From positions 1-52,062 of IMG/VR virus record IMGVR_UViG_3300031576_000061: DNA of 52,062 bases; one strand, given 5' to 3'. Below are positions 40,609 through 48,464 of this stretch, piece after piece (within the stretch, counting starts at the first letter, position 1; the number at the start of each line of letters is the position of its first letter). The DNA comes from a virus. Made by a program: the position numbers and the translations under genes. The notes beneath the pieces are model-generated. The model worked only from the letters and a program-made list of their open reading frames with translations, was not told the DNA's origin and searched no databases.

Positions 40609-40774
40609 AACGGTACCAACTCAGCCAGTGATAGCCCGCGCAGATGTGGAATTGGCTCACGGCAATTTCGCCGTCAATCGTTCTGGGCAACCAAACAGTG
40701 TCAGCGTTCCACCGGGACTGGTGAAGACGAAACCCAACCGTTGGGACAGTATGGTACCGTTCCAGTAACATCAT
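40592..40774 (-). CDS. Hypothetical small protein
   Basis: 60 residues; ATG overlaps the upstream stop (ATGA) and the end overlaps the polymerase start by 17 bp. HTVPTVGFRLHQSRWN and GEIAVSQFHICAGYHW give an aromatic, beta-like chain. A longer frame upstream to 41017 is a shadow of the preceding gene. Unknown function in the replication operon. Confidence 0.55.
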   Translation of the reverse strand: MMLLERYHTVPTVGFRLHQSRWNADTVWLPRTIDGEIAVSQFHICAGYHWLSWYRCATKA

Positions 40775-41316
40775 TTCGCTGTGTACGGCTTGATGCTCCG
40801 AATCACGTTGCTCTCGGGCATGTCCTTGCCCGTGTTGGTCTTCCACGCCCTGTTCTTGCCGATGTGGATCACGACCATGTGATTCACGTACCAATCCAGC
40901 AACTCCGGCGTCGTCGTCACGTTCGCGCCATTCAGGAGCGCCGCCTTGGTCATCAGCCCACCGTTGACGCTCTCGGTGATGAGCTTGCCCTTGTCGTTCA
41001 CGATCACGTCGAAGCACGCACGGAAGGCGTATCCCTTGGGTGCGTCGAACTCCACGACCGGGTCACTCTCGCGGATCGTCCGTCCCAGCAGTTTGAAGCT
41101 GAACATCCCCACCGGCACGCCGTACAACTTGTTGGCAAAGGTGCCGCTGCCGTCCTTGCGTGTGAACTCTTCGATGTCGCTCTTAAACACCGTATGCTTG
41201 CTGTACTGCGCCACGTAATAGCCCTCATCCCAGACGAAGGTCTGTTGAGCGGCAGCCTTGTTCGCCAGGTCGGTATTCAGTTGTTCTCCAAATGCGGCAA
41301 TCATCTCGTCTGACAT
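40771..41316 (-). CDS. Hypothetical replication-module protein
   Basis: 181 residues. Beta-rich centre (GVPVGMFSFKLLGRTI, GYAFRACFDVIVNDKGKL) flanked by helices and a Lys-rich C-terminus. Its position beside the Sak4-like ATPase, nuclease and polymerase is where phages often place single-strand binding or annealing proteins, but no OB-fold signature can be confirmed by eye. Confidence 0.55.
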   Translation of the reverse strand: MSDEMIAAFGEQLNTDLANKAAAQQTFVWDEGYYVAQYSKHTVFKSDIEEFTRKDGSGTFANKLYGVPVGMFSFKLLGRTIRESDPVVEFDAPKGYAFRACFDVIVNDKGKLITESVNGGLMTKAALLNGANVTTTPELLDWYVNHMVVIHIGKNRAWKTNTGKDMPESNVIRSIKPYTAK

Positions 41317-41349
41317 GTGTCTGTTCTCCTTGTGAAGGACCCTGGTTAA

Positions 41350-41415
41350 CTACTTCGCAAACCCTGTCGGCACCGTCAACAGCCCGATGAGAACCGCGAT
41401 ACCCCATGCGTACAT
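41350..41415 (-). CDS. 21-residue membrane micro-protein
   Basis: ATG preceded by AAAGGAGGGGTCA, one of the best ribosome sites in the genome. The peptide is almost wholly hydrophobic (WGIAVLIGLLTVPTGFA). It fills the 136-bp gap between two larger genes. Confidence 0.5.
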   Translation of the reverse strand: MYAWGIAVLIGLLTVPTGFAK

Positions 41416-41452
41416 TGACCCCTCCTTTATGTTAAGAACCACCGAACTACGA

Positions 41453-41647
41453 CTATCCTTTAAACGTACAGTTTTGCACCGTCACGTTCTTCACCCCCGT
41501 CACCTCCGTAAACGCGTGTAAGGCTGCGATCAGAACGCTGGAGTCACGGTTCATTTTCAGAATCTCCATCACGGCCTTGCGCGCCTCCATCACCGCTCCA
41601 TACGTCGGTCCGATGTTAATCATAGCGGCATCCCGTGTCTTCTTCAT
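41453..41647 (-). CDS. Hypothetical small protein
   Basis: 64 residues; ATG overlaps the ATPase stop (ATGA). Helical N-terminal two-thirds (YGAVMEARKAVMEILKM) and a beta end (VKNVTVQNCTF). Not recognised. Confidence 0.55.
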   Translation of the reverse strand: MKKTRDAAMINIGPTYGAVMEARKAVMEILKMNRDSSVLIAALHAFTEVTGVKNVTVQNCTFKG

Positions 41648-42480
41648 GATACGCCCTCCTTATGAACCTCACTCCACGCCTTGGTGATCTGCTCGGTCAA
41701 TAGCCTGTCCAGCACGTCAAAGTCCTGCGCGATCGTGGCCGGTAGTTTCAGCTTCGAGACGAGATCACGCGGAATCTTGCGCCCCGCACTTTCAACATCA
41801 CCTTGGCTGTCCAAGTGCCACCGGAACTGTTTGCCCTCACCGCTCCCCATGACGTAGTTGTGCAGCACGAACGCGAACTCGCCCATGATATCACGTCCCA
41901 TCTTGCCAGGCAAGCCAACATAGACTGATCTCGGGCTCTCCTTGGTGGGCTTCTCCACCTGGCTGTCCACCTTCACCCCATCCCAACAGGTCCAGATGCG
42001 GTACTTGATGTTGGAGCGGTTCACAAGGTCCACGAATTCACTAAATTCTTCGTGAGACTCGCCGTACTTCTTTCCTACGAACTTGTCTTCGACGTTCTTG
42101 GACGACCCGCCACAATTAGCCCGAAAGATGGTATCGTAGAGTTTGTGTGCGCCGTCCGGGACGAGCGTCGTCACGTCTCCATGCTTACCCGCAATGATGT
42201 CCCGAATAAGTTTACGGACCGCTTCCACTTCATTCCGGTAGCTCACCCCCTCCTTGTTGGGGTCCAGGTCGAACTTGAAGTGTTTGATTGGCAACCCGTC
42301 ACGACCCTTAATAGGGACACTCGCGTCGCCCTTCTCCTGTGGCAGAGTGATGACGATCGTCGGCCCAGGTGCCGTCCAGATCGCGCCAGTCTTGCCGCTG
42401 TTCGGCGGGCCGTTCTCCAGGTAGCATCGGCTCGCATGCAGCACACGCGCTAACGATGCCGTGACATCAATCAGGCTCAT
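41644..42480 (-). CDS. Sak4-like / RecA-fold P-loop ATPase
   Basis: 278 residues. Walker A GPPNSGKT (24-31) close to the N-terminus, a Walker B-like strand in TTLVPDGAHKLYD, and a RecA-like core without N-terminal domain match the phage nucleotide-binding (Sak4/AAA_24-type) family. These promote annealing or strand exchange together with a partner nuclease; the gene upstream encodes such a nuclease and overlaps it by 14 bp. Confidence 0.75.
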   Translation of the reverse strand: MSLIDVTASLARVLHASRCYLENGPPNSGKTGAIWTAPGPTIVITLPQEKGDASVPIKGRDGLPIKHFKFDLDPNKEGVSYRNEVEAVRKLIRDIIAGKHGDVTTLVPDGAHKLYDTIFRANCGGSSKNVEDKFVGKKYGESHEEFSEFVDLVNRSNIKYRIWTCWDGVKVDSQVEKPTKESPRSVYVGLPGKMGRDIMGEFAFVLHNYVMGSGEGKQFRWHLDSQGDVESAGRKIPRDLVSKLKLPATIAQDFDVLDRLLTEQITKAWSEVHKEGVS

Positions 42481-43342
42481 GTGGTTCCTCCTTAAGCGCT
42501 ACACGTTTTGGCCTCTCGATCTGCACCAGGTTCGCCGTCATGTGCGCGGAGTCAAGCCCAACACTACAAGCTTCACTCCAATAGGTACATTCGCCGTACT
42601 CATTACTATGTGAAGTGTTTCCCCGAAGTTGCTCCAGTGAGCTATGCTCATGCACTTCCATTTCGGCCCAGAGTCGTACAGCGTCTCGTAGCCATAGTTG
42701 TTTGTATCGTGGGTCCACTTGGATAATTTCATAGTATACACCTTGTCGGGTTCGGGGGCAAATGAGTGCCGCGGCAAACCGATCGGCGCCACGGGTGATC
42801 GCGTAGTGGTGAAGCTGCCAGGAACGCGCCCATACCGACTGCTCCTTCTTCACCCACTCCGCCACGAGGTTCAGCTTGGTCTTGAAATCAACAACGAGTA
42901 TTCCCCGCTCATCGCGGAGAATGAGATCAGTTCGATCGTGGAACGCTCCGGACTCTTCAACGCTTTCCACAGTATAACCCCGGAAGGGGTCCACGCGTCG
43001 GTGTGTGGTGAGTACGGACTCCACAGACTCTGGTATCCGCTCCCATCGGTCTCGCTCCTTGATAGTAACATACCTCGCTCCATTTGCCAAGGCCGCTGTC
43101 ATCTCGACCTTCGCCACGTCAAGGGCGACGGTCGTGCAGACAGACGGCTCTACAGGTTGGTTGATTCGCCTCGCCTTATAGAACACTTCAAGACCCGCCG
43201 CGACACTGGTCCCGACCATCGCCGCGATCTCGGGGTATTCGATCCCCCTCGGCTTGTAGTTGGCCTTCCGCAGGCCCCAGTATCGTGGGCAGAAGCTGTA
43301 ATCCTGTGTCTGTGATGGGCTAAACGAGCGCGGTATACTCAT
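42467..43342 (-). CDS. PD-(D/E)XK nuclease, RecB/Cas4-like
   Basis: 291 residues. Active-site line RTDLILRDERGILVVDFKTK (D139, D152, K154) with Gln176 in WQLHHYA. Cys18 (FCPRYW) plus Cys252 and Cys259 near the C-terminus suggest part of an iron-sulfur site as in AddB/Cas4, though only three cysteines are obvious. Probably a DNA end-processing nuclease in phage recombination. ATG follows GGAGGTTAGCT. Confidence 0.82.
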   Translation of the reverse strand: MSIPRSFSPSQTQDYSFCPRYWGLRKANYKPRGIEYPEIAAMVGTSVAAGLEVFYKARRINQPVEPSVCTTVALDVAKVEMTAALANGARYVTIKERDRWERIPESVESVLTTHRRVDPFRGYTVESVEESGAFHDRTDLILRDERGILVVDFKTKLNLVAEWVKKEQSVWARSWQLHHYAITRGADRFAAALICPRTRQGVYYEIIQVDPRYKQLWLRDAVRLWAEMEVHEHSSLEQLRGNTSHSNEYGECTYWSEACSVGLDSAHMTANLVQIERPKRVALKEEPHEPD

Positions 43343-43401
43343 AGCTAACCTCCAGGTGGACTCAGGTACTTCACGACGGCCTTCGCGGTCAGCAAGGTAT
43401 G

Positions 43402-43863
43402 CTATAGCGTACGTCCATCAAAGTCACGCTTTAAGAGGGCTACGACCTTTTCGGCGCTTTCGAGAGTGTTGGTTCCGATTTTGTTACGGTTGCACGCATG
43501 GCAGGCGAGACAACGGACACGTCCCGTCTTATGATCGTGTTCGATGGCGAGGTTTCGTGTCTTTGGCGGGTGCCCACAGATAGCACAGACACCGCCTTGT
43601 AATACAAACAGCTTCTGGTACTGCGCTTCCGTGATCCCGTATTTTCGTAATAGGTACGCGGTATTACGTTCCCTTTGGTATAGCGAGTGGCACGGTCTAC
43701 AGTACCCAGACCGCTGTGTGCGGTCACGATACTGTCCCTTTGGGGAGAACTCGCTGATAAACTTGACTCTCCCACACTTTGGGCAGGCCTTCGTCATACT
43801 CTGCTGCTCTCTGTAAGAAGCAGATATTCGATTCTTGTGTCTTTTTGTCTCGGCGCCACTCAT
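43402..43863 (-). CDS. HNH (endonuclease VII-type) homing endonuclease
   Basis: 153 residues from the ATG with AAAGGAGACAGT upstream. CPKCGR and CRPCH form one zinc site. CAICGHPPKTRNLAIEHDHK followed by RCLACHACN is the recombination endonuclease VII HNH motif with catalytic His in HDH. A free-standing nuclease gene between the replication ATPase and the PD-(D/E)XK nuclease; likely mobile. Confidence 0.82.
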   Translation of the reverse strand: MSGAETKRHKNRISASYREQQSMTKACPKCGRVKFISEFSPKGQYRDRTQRSGYCRPCHSLYQRERNTAYLLRKYGITEAQYQKLFVLQGGVCAICGHPPKTRNLAIEHDHKTGRVRCLACHACNRNKIGTNTLESAEKVVALLKRDFDGRTL

Positions 43864-43943
43864 ACTGTCTCCTTTTAAACACACTGGCGAGCGTTTCGGT
43901 CGTACATGATGCTAAAATGGTATCACATTTACCCTCACCCTCA

Positions 43944-43969
43944 ACCCTCAGTGTAGTATACCTGAGGGT
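43944..43969 (-). terminator. Stem-loop at the end of the replication ATPase gene
   Basis: ACCCTCAG (43969-43962, minus strand) and CTGAGGGT (43951-43944) pair perfectly over 8 bp around a 10-base loop, overlapping the last codons. A second palindrome, GTATACC/GGTATAC (43956-43962 and 43967-43973), overlaps it. No U-tract follows, so terminator function is uncertain. Confidence 0.4.
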
Positions 43970-44871
43970 ATACTCGACTGAGGCCTCAGCCTCCAGGCTC
44001 GATCGAAGGTTGCGTGGGTCCCACCAGTCAGCTCCCAGGCTACCTTGGCCTCGGTGTAGCTGGCAGCCGGGTGCTGTTGGATGAAGGTCAGGGCCTTAGC
44101 GACGCTGGGCCCAGTGACGACCCCACCAGTAGCCATCCAGACGCCACAGGGCTCCTGGGCGAGGGCTAACGGCGCTTGGCTGGCCCCAAGCCGCCCTTCC
44201 CACTCCAACGCCCCCTGGCTGCATTGTGTGCGTCTGAGGAGGATGTTCTGGTCAGTGTCGCCACCTTGGAAGTTGGATCCGCGGCCCGCCATACTGGGCG
44301 TATGGGACCCGGCTCCGGGCATGAGGTTGGGCTTGGCGGTGTGTCCAACAATCAAGATCGCCCGGCGGTCCCTGAGGTGGTCGAGCGCCGCGAAGATCTC
44401 AGCCATGTCCTGTTGGAGGTTCTCGTTCCGGTTGTGGATCTTGGCTAAGACATCAATCACGATCAGGATAGGGTTCACAGCGGCGATCTGGCTAGCCATC
44501 CAGTTGAAGTGGGTAGTGTTGAAGATGTTGACCCGACTTGGAGTATGGCGATCAAAAGGGTCGGAGAAGTACAGCCCGTGCTGTCCGTCGATGAGGAAGC
44601 CGTGGTGCTGAATATCCAGGAGGCGCTTCTTCCACAGTCCCGGCGGGGTGTCAAGCTGGAAGTACATGACCGGCCCTGCAGCCGTGACAGGCTTACCCAG
44701 GAACGTACTCCCGTCAGCGACCGCTTGGGCCATCTGTAAGGCGAGGAATGACTTACCCACTTTTGGTGCCCCATTGAGGGCGACCTTACCACCAACCGGA
44801 AGGAAATCAGGGATGATTTCGGCGATGCTGAGGTTTGGCATCAAAACGAAGTCGTTTGAGCGGATGGGCAT
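43948..44871 (-). CDS. RepA/DnaB-like replication ATPase
   Basis: 307 residues from the ATG behind GGGGAAC. Walker A GAPKVGKS (34-41) and Walker B ILIVIDVLAKI sit in a RecA-type hexameric-helicase core (AAA_25/RepA type), with LIVGHTAKP as the following sensor strand. The C-terminal 70 residues (TGPSVAKALTFIQQHPAASY onward) look like a winged helix. Best candidate for the replicative helicase; no primase is recognised anywhere in the genome. Confidence 0.78.
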   Translation of the reverse strand: MPIRSNDFVLMPNLSIAEIIPDFLPVGGKVALNGAPKVGKSFLALQMAQAVADGSTFLGKPVTAAGPVMYFQLDTPPGLWKKRLLDIQHHGFLIDGQHGLYFSDPFDRHTPSRVNIFNTTHFNWMASQIAAVNPILIVIDVLAKIHNRNENLQQDMAEIFAALDHLRDRRAILIVGHTAKPNLMPGAGSHTPSMAGRGSNFQGGDTDQNILLRRTQCSQGALEWEGRLGASQAPLALAQEPCGVWMATGGVVTGPSVAKALTFIQQHPAASYTEAKVAWELTGGTHATFDRAWRLRPQSSIPSGILH

Positions 44872-44872
44872 A

Positions 44873-44915
44873 GTGTTCCCCAATCACACTGGTATAAACC
44901 GCTACACAGGGGAAC
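44873..44915 (-). promoter_or_regulatory. 8-bp inverted repeat covering the ATPase ribosome site
   Basis: TGTTCCCC (44915-44908) and GGGGAACA (44880-44873, minus strand) are perfect complements around a 27-base loop. The second arm is the Shine-Dalgarno sequence of the ATPase gene, ending two bases from its ATG. The loop holds GTTTATACCAGTGT. Folded RNA would bury the ribosome site; as DNA it is a candidate operator. Confidence 0.5.
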
Positions 44916-44923
44916 ATGCTGCC

Positions 44924-45121
44924 TCATCGGGATAGGTGAGTCACCTGCTTAAGGAGCAACGTTCGACCCTCACCGAAGCCTGTGTACACGGCGATAGCTG
45001 GCCCAGTGCGTAACTGTGGCCGGACGATCATGAACCACACGTTGGTCGTGTTGGGGTCAGCGTCGTAGGCCCCAGCTAATGTCCCGGTTCTCGTGACGGT
45101 CATTTGACGAGGTATAGCCAT
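44924..45121 (-). CDS. Hypothetical small protein
   Basis: 65 residues, overlapping the upstream gene by 22 bp. QMTVTRTGTLAGAYDA, then VWFMIVRPQLRTG and VYTGFGEGRTLLLKQVTHL give a small beta-rich domain. Not recognised. Confidence 0.55.
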   Translation of the reverse strand: MAIPRQMTVTRTGTLAGAYDADPNTTNVWFMIVRPQLRTGPAIAVYTGFGEGRTLLLKQVTHLSR

Positions 45122-45261
45122 AACGAACGGCCATCCACAAACCAGGAATACTGCGGTCCCACCCAGTTGTAATCACTCCGGTACAGGGAGGCGTCGCTCG
45201 TGGGGCTCGCGAACTTCCGTACTGGCACTGATCCTTGATCGCGACAGCGTATGAGCGTCAC
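45100..45261 (-). CDS. Hypothetical small protein
   Basis: 53 residues from a GTG overlapping the sigma factor stop (GTGA). Basic first half (RCRDQGSVPVRKFASPTSD) and aromatic second half (YNWVGPQYSWFVDGRSLWLY). The overlap at both ends fits the operon. Function unknown. Confidence 0.5.
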   Translation of the reverse strand: MTLIRCRDQGSVPVRKFASPTSDASLYRSDYNWVGPQYSWFVDGRSLWLYLVK

Positions 45262-45848
45262 GACAGCGTTCTCCACTCCTTCAACCGCTGTTGGAGCACC
45301 TTGACCCCCGCCCTTAAGCGCTTGCGTGTCGTCCGTGTGGACAGGCCACGCTGGCGCGCCACGTCCTTCAGATACTGCCCTTCGACCAGGATCGCCAGGA
45401 CAAGCTCGCGTGCCTCGGGCTCCAAGGCTTGGACGGCGCGCTGCACGTCGGCGTCACGGAGTGTGGACGCCTCGTCACCGCGTGACAGCGGGTTGTTCCA
45501 AGAGAGCGCTTCGAACTCCTCTTGCGCCTCGTCGTCGTCGGCCTCGTGTAACGGGCCATGAACGTGGTCGTGGATCAGCCCCTCGTAGCCACCCTCTTGT
45601 AAGCCTGCGGCGCGCCGACGCCCACGCTTCTGGATGTACTCACGGCAGAGGTAGTACATCCGCCCGATGGCATAGGCCCGGGGGTTCTGATTTGTGTCAA
45701 GCGTCTGGCGCATCTCCCAGATCAAGAGGCTATGCTGTTGAACGAGATCCTCCACGGTCTCCGCGTCGCGGGTGTAGTACCGCTTCGCGATCTTCGTGAC
45801 GGCTGGACGTATGGCGGCTAGCAAGGTCTCGGTCTCCTGGTCGGTCAT
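45258..45848 (-). CDS. ECF-like RNA polymerase sigma factor
   Basis: 196 residues from ATG 45848; GTG 45881 would add 11. Region 2 is recognisable in the first 75 residues (TVEDLVQQHSLLIWEM, NPRAYAIGRMYYLCREYI), an acidic linker follows, and region 4 with helix-turn-helix is at the C-terminus (LEPEARELVLAILVEGQY, DVARQRGLSTRTTRKRL). With no phage RNA polymerase seen, this is the best candidate for redirecting host RNA polymerase, perhaps to the virion operon. Confidence 0.75.
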   Translation of the reverse strand: MTDQETETLLAAIRPAVTKIAKRYYTRDAETVEDLVQQHSLLIWEMRQTLDTNQNPRAYAIGRMYYLCREYIQKRGRRRAAGLQEGGYEGLIHDHVHGPLHEADDDEAQEEFEALSWNNPLSRGDEASTLRDADVQRAVQALEPEARELVLAILVEGQYLKDVARQRGLSTRTTRKRLRAGVKVLQQRLKEWRTLS

Positions 45849-45945
45849 CCTGGCCTTCTCGGGAACGTCCACGGCGCGCAAGAATCCACCGTGTCAAGTC
45901 ACCGTCAATCACGTCGATCGTGCACTGCTTACCCGCCGGAGCCAT
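45730..45945 (-). CDS. Possible small protein overlapping the sigma gene
   Basis: 71 codons with CGGAG before the ATG, starting just after the upstream stop. The first 22 residues (MAPAGKQCTIDVIDGDLTRW) look natural, but the remaining part shares 119 bp with the sigma gene in another frame and is Arg-rich. It may be real or only a leader for the sigma gene. Confidence 0.35.
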   Translation of the reverse strand: MAPAGKQCTIDVIDGDLTRWILARRGRSREGQDDRPGDRDLASRHTSSRHEDREAVLHPRRGDRGGSRSTA

Positions 45946-45946
45946 A

Positions 45947-46132
45947 CTACTCCGGCGTCACTCGGGGGATGCTCATACGGGGTCCTGCAACGTTGTTGTA
46001 CCCCCACGTGATCCACTGGTAGTCGTCAGGTTGGCTCGACGGTGTCAATGGGAAATTACACCACACGCTAAACCCCGCTGCGTCTTCTGGCTCATTGTAA
46101 TAACTGTCATGTGGGCTACGGGTTAACGTCAT
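45947..46132 (-). CDS. Hypothetical small protein after the VWA gene
   Basis: 61 residues; ATG overlaps the VWA-gene stop (ATGA). SYYNEPEDAAGFSVWCNFPL and DDYQWITWGYNNVAGPRMS: polar, aromatic, probably a small beta domain. Third gene of the MoxR-VWA operon, so a possible substrate or partner. Confidence 0.55.
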   Translation of the reverse strand: MTLTRSPHDSYYNEPEDAAGFSVWCNFPLTPSSQPDDYQWITWGYNNVAGPRMSIPRVTPE

Positions 46133-47307
46133 GGGTGTGACGGCTTCAGCCCCAACTGCAGGGCCATGTCTATTGATCGGAGCGAGTGGGCGGTGTGGTC
46201 TGGCGTATACACCCATGCGATGGGGCAGGTCGACAACACGGCGTCCTTGTCGAAGTTCTCGCCATCCGTGATGTTCACGAGGAAATGTGCGCCCAATGCG
46301 TCGGCGTGGCGGAAGACCAGGTTGAAGAGCGTCCCACCGCCAGTCGGGGACCCCGTTGCAGGGATGGTCCTCCCCTTAAAGAGGATGGTATCTGCATAGA
46401 CCACCACGCGAAGCCGATACCGCTGACTGAGCATCGTGGCGGCGGCGATGAACGACTCCCAGTAGGCGCAGGTACTCCCGGAGACATCAATCGCGATCAG
46501 CACGAGCGGACCGTACGCTTGACGGCTCCCCGCGACACCCTCGGTGCGCCCTTGACGGTACCACCCACGCGTTCGGCGGTAGTCCCCATGGATCGAGTGG
46601 CCTCGAAGGCGGTTGAGGATGGCAGCCAGCCACTCACAGGGAATGACCGCCTGTCCACCCTTCGTGTGTTCGCGGTGACTCCCGGTCGGTGACGCCCCGG
46701 CGAGCAAGTCCCTCAGCCGCTTACGCAGGTGGTCCGGCAACTTCGAGTCGTTGATGGCCTCTTGGATACGGTTAATCGTGACAAGCTGTTGGAGGGTCGC
46801 ATTTGCGCGGCCTTCAGGCGTCAACTCATCCGGGATGGACAGTTGATCTTGCGTGGTAATGCTCATCCTGATCTGTGTCCCTTCCATTGCTTTCACCAGG
46901 GCATCGTAGTACACACGCGGCCCCACGAGCTGTGGGGGTAAGTTCGGAAGGAGTTCGCTCAGCGTCGTACAGGTGACACCCCCGAGTGACGCCACGAGTT
47001 CCTCCGGCCACGCTTGGTTGATCCAGGCGTCCGCGGCGATGTTCCACAACACAGGGTCCAGCTTATGGAGCACGGCATACGGCAGGTGTCCATGAGCCAA
47101 GTGCATCAGCTCATGAATGACAATCATCTGCTTTTGGTCCGGTGTGCTGGTCGCAAACTTCTTCTCGTTGATCCTAATCGTGTAGACGCCATCCGGGCTC
47201 AGGCTCAGTGCGGCGCGATAGGGTCCCTCAAGCGGTTGCCGCCGCAGTCCTCCAAGGAGGTGCCCGATCTTATTGGGGATATGAAGCTTCGTCAAGTCTG
47301 CGTTCAT
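46129..47307 (-). CDS. VWA-like protein with metallopeptidase domain (DUF2201-like)
   Basis: 392 residues. The N-terminal half contains HELMHLAHGH (65-74), a HEXXH zinc-peptidase motif, followed by a helical region. The C-terminal half is a von Willebrand A domain with MIDAS DVSGS (274-278) and NITDGENF. This is the DUF2201 layout, whose members pair with MoxR ATPases. ATG overlaps the stop of the upstream MoxR gene by four bases. Confidence 0.82.
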   Translation of the reverse strand: MNADLTKLHIPNKIGHLLGGLRRQPLEGPYRAALSLSPDGVYTIRINEKKFATSTPDQKQMIVIHELMHLAHGHLPYAVLHKLDPVLWNIAADAWINQAWPEELVASLGGVTCTTLSELLPNLPPQLVGPRVYYDALVKAMEGTQIRMSITTQDQLSIPDELTPEGRANATLQQLVTINRIQEAINDSKLPDHLRKRLRDLLAGASPTGSHREHTKGGQAVIPCEWLAAILNRLRGHSIHGDYRRTRGWYRQGRTEGVAGSRQAYGPLVLIAIDVSGSTCAYWESFIAAATMLSQRYRLRVVVYADTILFKGRTIPATGSPTGGGTLFNLVFRHADALGAHFLVNITDGENFDKDAVLSTCPIAWVYTPDHTAHSLRSIDMALQLGLKPSHP

Positions 47308-48437
47308 ATGGCCGCCGTGTTCTCGGTGGGGAGCATCTTCGGCTTGAGCGTGGGGGCCAGCAGCACGGCTGCGTCTGCAGCCTTCCGTGCGTCAGCGCCA
47401 TCGTTGTACTCTTTAATCAACCCGATCATCAACGAGTGGAACTCCTCATCACTTGTCCCTGGGAGGATCTCAACCGTGTCACCCTGATTCGGGGCTGCGT
47501 GCTCCAGAGCCTTAAAGAAGTTGTCCATGAACCGGTAGCGGTGCTCGTCGGTGCTATGCAGGTCCATGAACACGCGCCGAAAGGCCGCCTCAAAGTGTTT
47601 CAGTTCCTTCAGATTGAGCATGAGAACGCCGCTCGCCTCACACAGGCTGTGGACATCCAGCGCGTCAATCGTCTGAAGGGGATGGTACTGAATTGCCGCG
47701 TGAATGTCAATCCAACTTGAGCTACCCAGCTCATTGAGCAGGTTATCCGCATCGCCACTGGCGAGCACTCCGCGGATGACCGTCTCGCGCTCCTCCGCAC
47801 TGAGCTGAAACCCCGCGTGTTTGAGGAACATGATCGTCCGTGTGATGTTCCGGCTGTTCGCCTCGACCACTGGCAACACTTCTGCGTAGGGCGTTGTCTT
47901 CAACCAGGCGAGCGGAAGCTTCACCTGGTTTCGCACGTACTCCCAGTCATTCGTGATTGGAAGGAAGACACACCGTGCTGACAGGGCCTCGTTGGTCTTG
48001 TCAGTCAACCAGCTTTCCGCGTGGATCGTCTGGCCCGCCGCGATCATCACCGTGCCGGGGTGGAATCGCTCGCCGCGCACCTCACGATCAGAGAGGGCGG
48101 TCAACACGGTCGCATGCACTTCCGGTCGCGCCTTATCCGCTTCGTCAAAGAACAGGACAACCGGGTTCTTAATAGCCCGCCGAAGATCACGCGTGAGCGC
48201 GAAGTCGGTGACGATCGTCTCACCGTCTACCGTGATACGTGGAATCCCGCCGATATCCTCCGGGAGATGCTGCATGAGCAGCAGCCGTACGACAGGCAGG
48301 CCCAAGCGCTTGGCGAGGGCGACCACCCGTTGCGTCTTCCCCACACCAGTCTTCCCGATCAACCAGGGGATGAGCGCTTCATGAGCGGGGTTCTGTTGAT
48401 AGGTCGCGAGCAGGTCGAGAATGTTCTCGGTATACAT
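47304..48437 (-). CDS. MoxR-type AAA+ ATPase
   Basis: 377 residues. Walker A GKTGVGKT (28-35), Walker B VVLFFDEADKA (93-102ff) and ATVLTALSDREVRGERF identify a MoxR-family chaperone-like AAA+. Such proteins assemble into hexamers that remodel targets with the help of a VWA partner, here encoded immediately downstream. ATG after AAGGGAGGACGC. The pair resembles the RavA/ViaA principle; targets in this phage are unknown. Confidence 0.85.
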   Translation of the reverse strand: MYTENILDLLATYQQNPAHEALIPWLIGKTGVGKTQRVVALAKRLGLPVVRLLLMQHLPEDIGGIPRITVDGETIVTDFALTRDLRRAIKNPVVLFFDEADKARPEVHATVLTALSDREVRGERFHPGTVMIAAGQTIHAESWLTDKTNEALSARCVFLPITNDWEYVRNQVKLPLAWLKTTPYAEVLPVVEANSRNITRTIMFLKHAGFQLSAEERETVIRGVLASGDADNLLNELGSSSWIDIHAAIQYHPLQTIDALDVHSLCEASGVLMLNLKELKHFEAAFRRVFMDLHSTDEHRYRFMDNFFKALEHAAPNQGDTVEILPGTSDEEFHSLMIGLIKEYNDGADARKAADAAVLLAPTLKPKMLPTENTAAI

Positions 48438-48453
48438 GCGTCCTCCCTTAATG

Positions 48454-48464
48454 TGACAGTGTCA
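48454..48464. promoter_or_regulatory. Palindrome upstream of the MoxR gene
   Basis: TGACAGTGTCA is a perfect 5-1-5 palindrome in the short gap before the MoxR start, touching the end of the preceding gene. Possible operator; no other copy was noticed. Confidence 0.25.

Noticed and set aside
40775-41017. N-terminal extension of the 60-residue gene to 141 codons
   Set aside because: The extension is a low-complexity Arg/Glu/Gln shadow of the preceding gene; the ATGA overlap marks the likely start at 40774.
45947-46216. Longer 89-codon form of the gene after the VWA protein
   Set aside because: The first 28 codons overlap the VWA gene without pattern; the ATGA overlap at 46132 is the operon's usual start signal.
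46186-46692. Rightward 168-codon ORF
   Set aside because: Antisense to the MIDAS region of the VWA gene, with no motif of its own.
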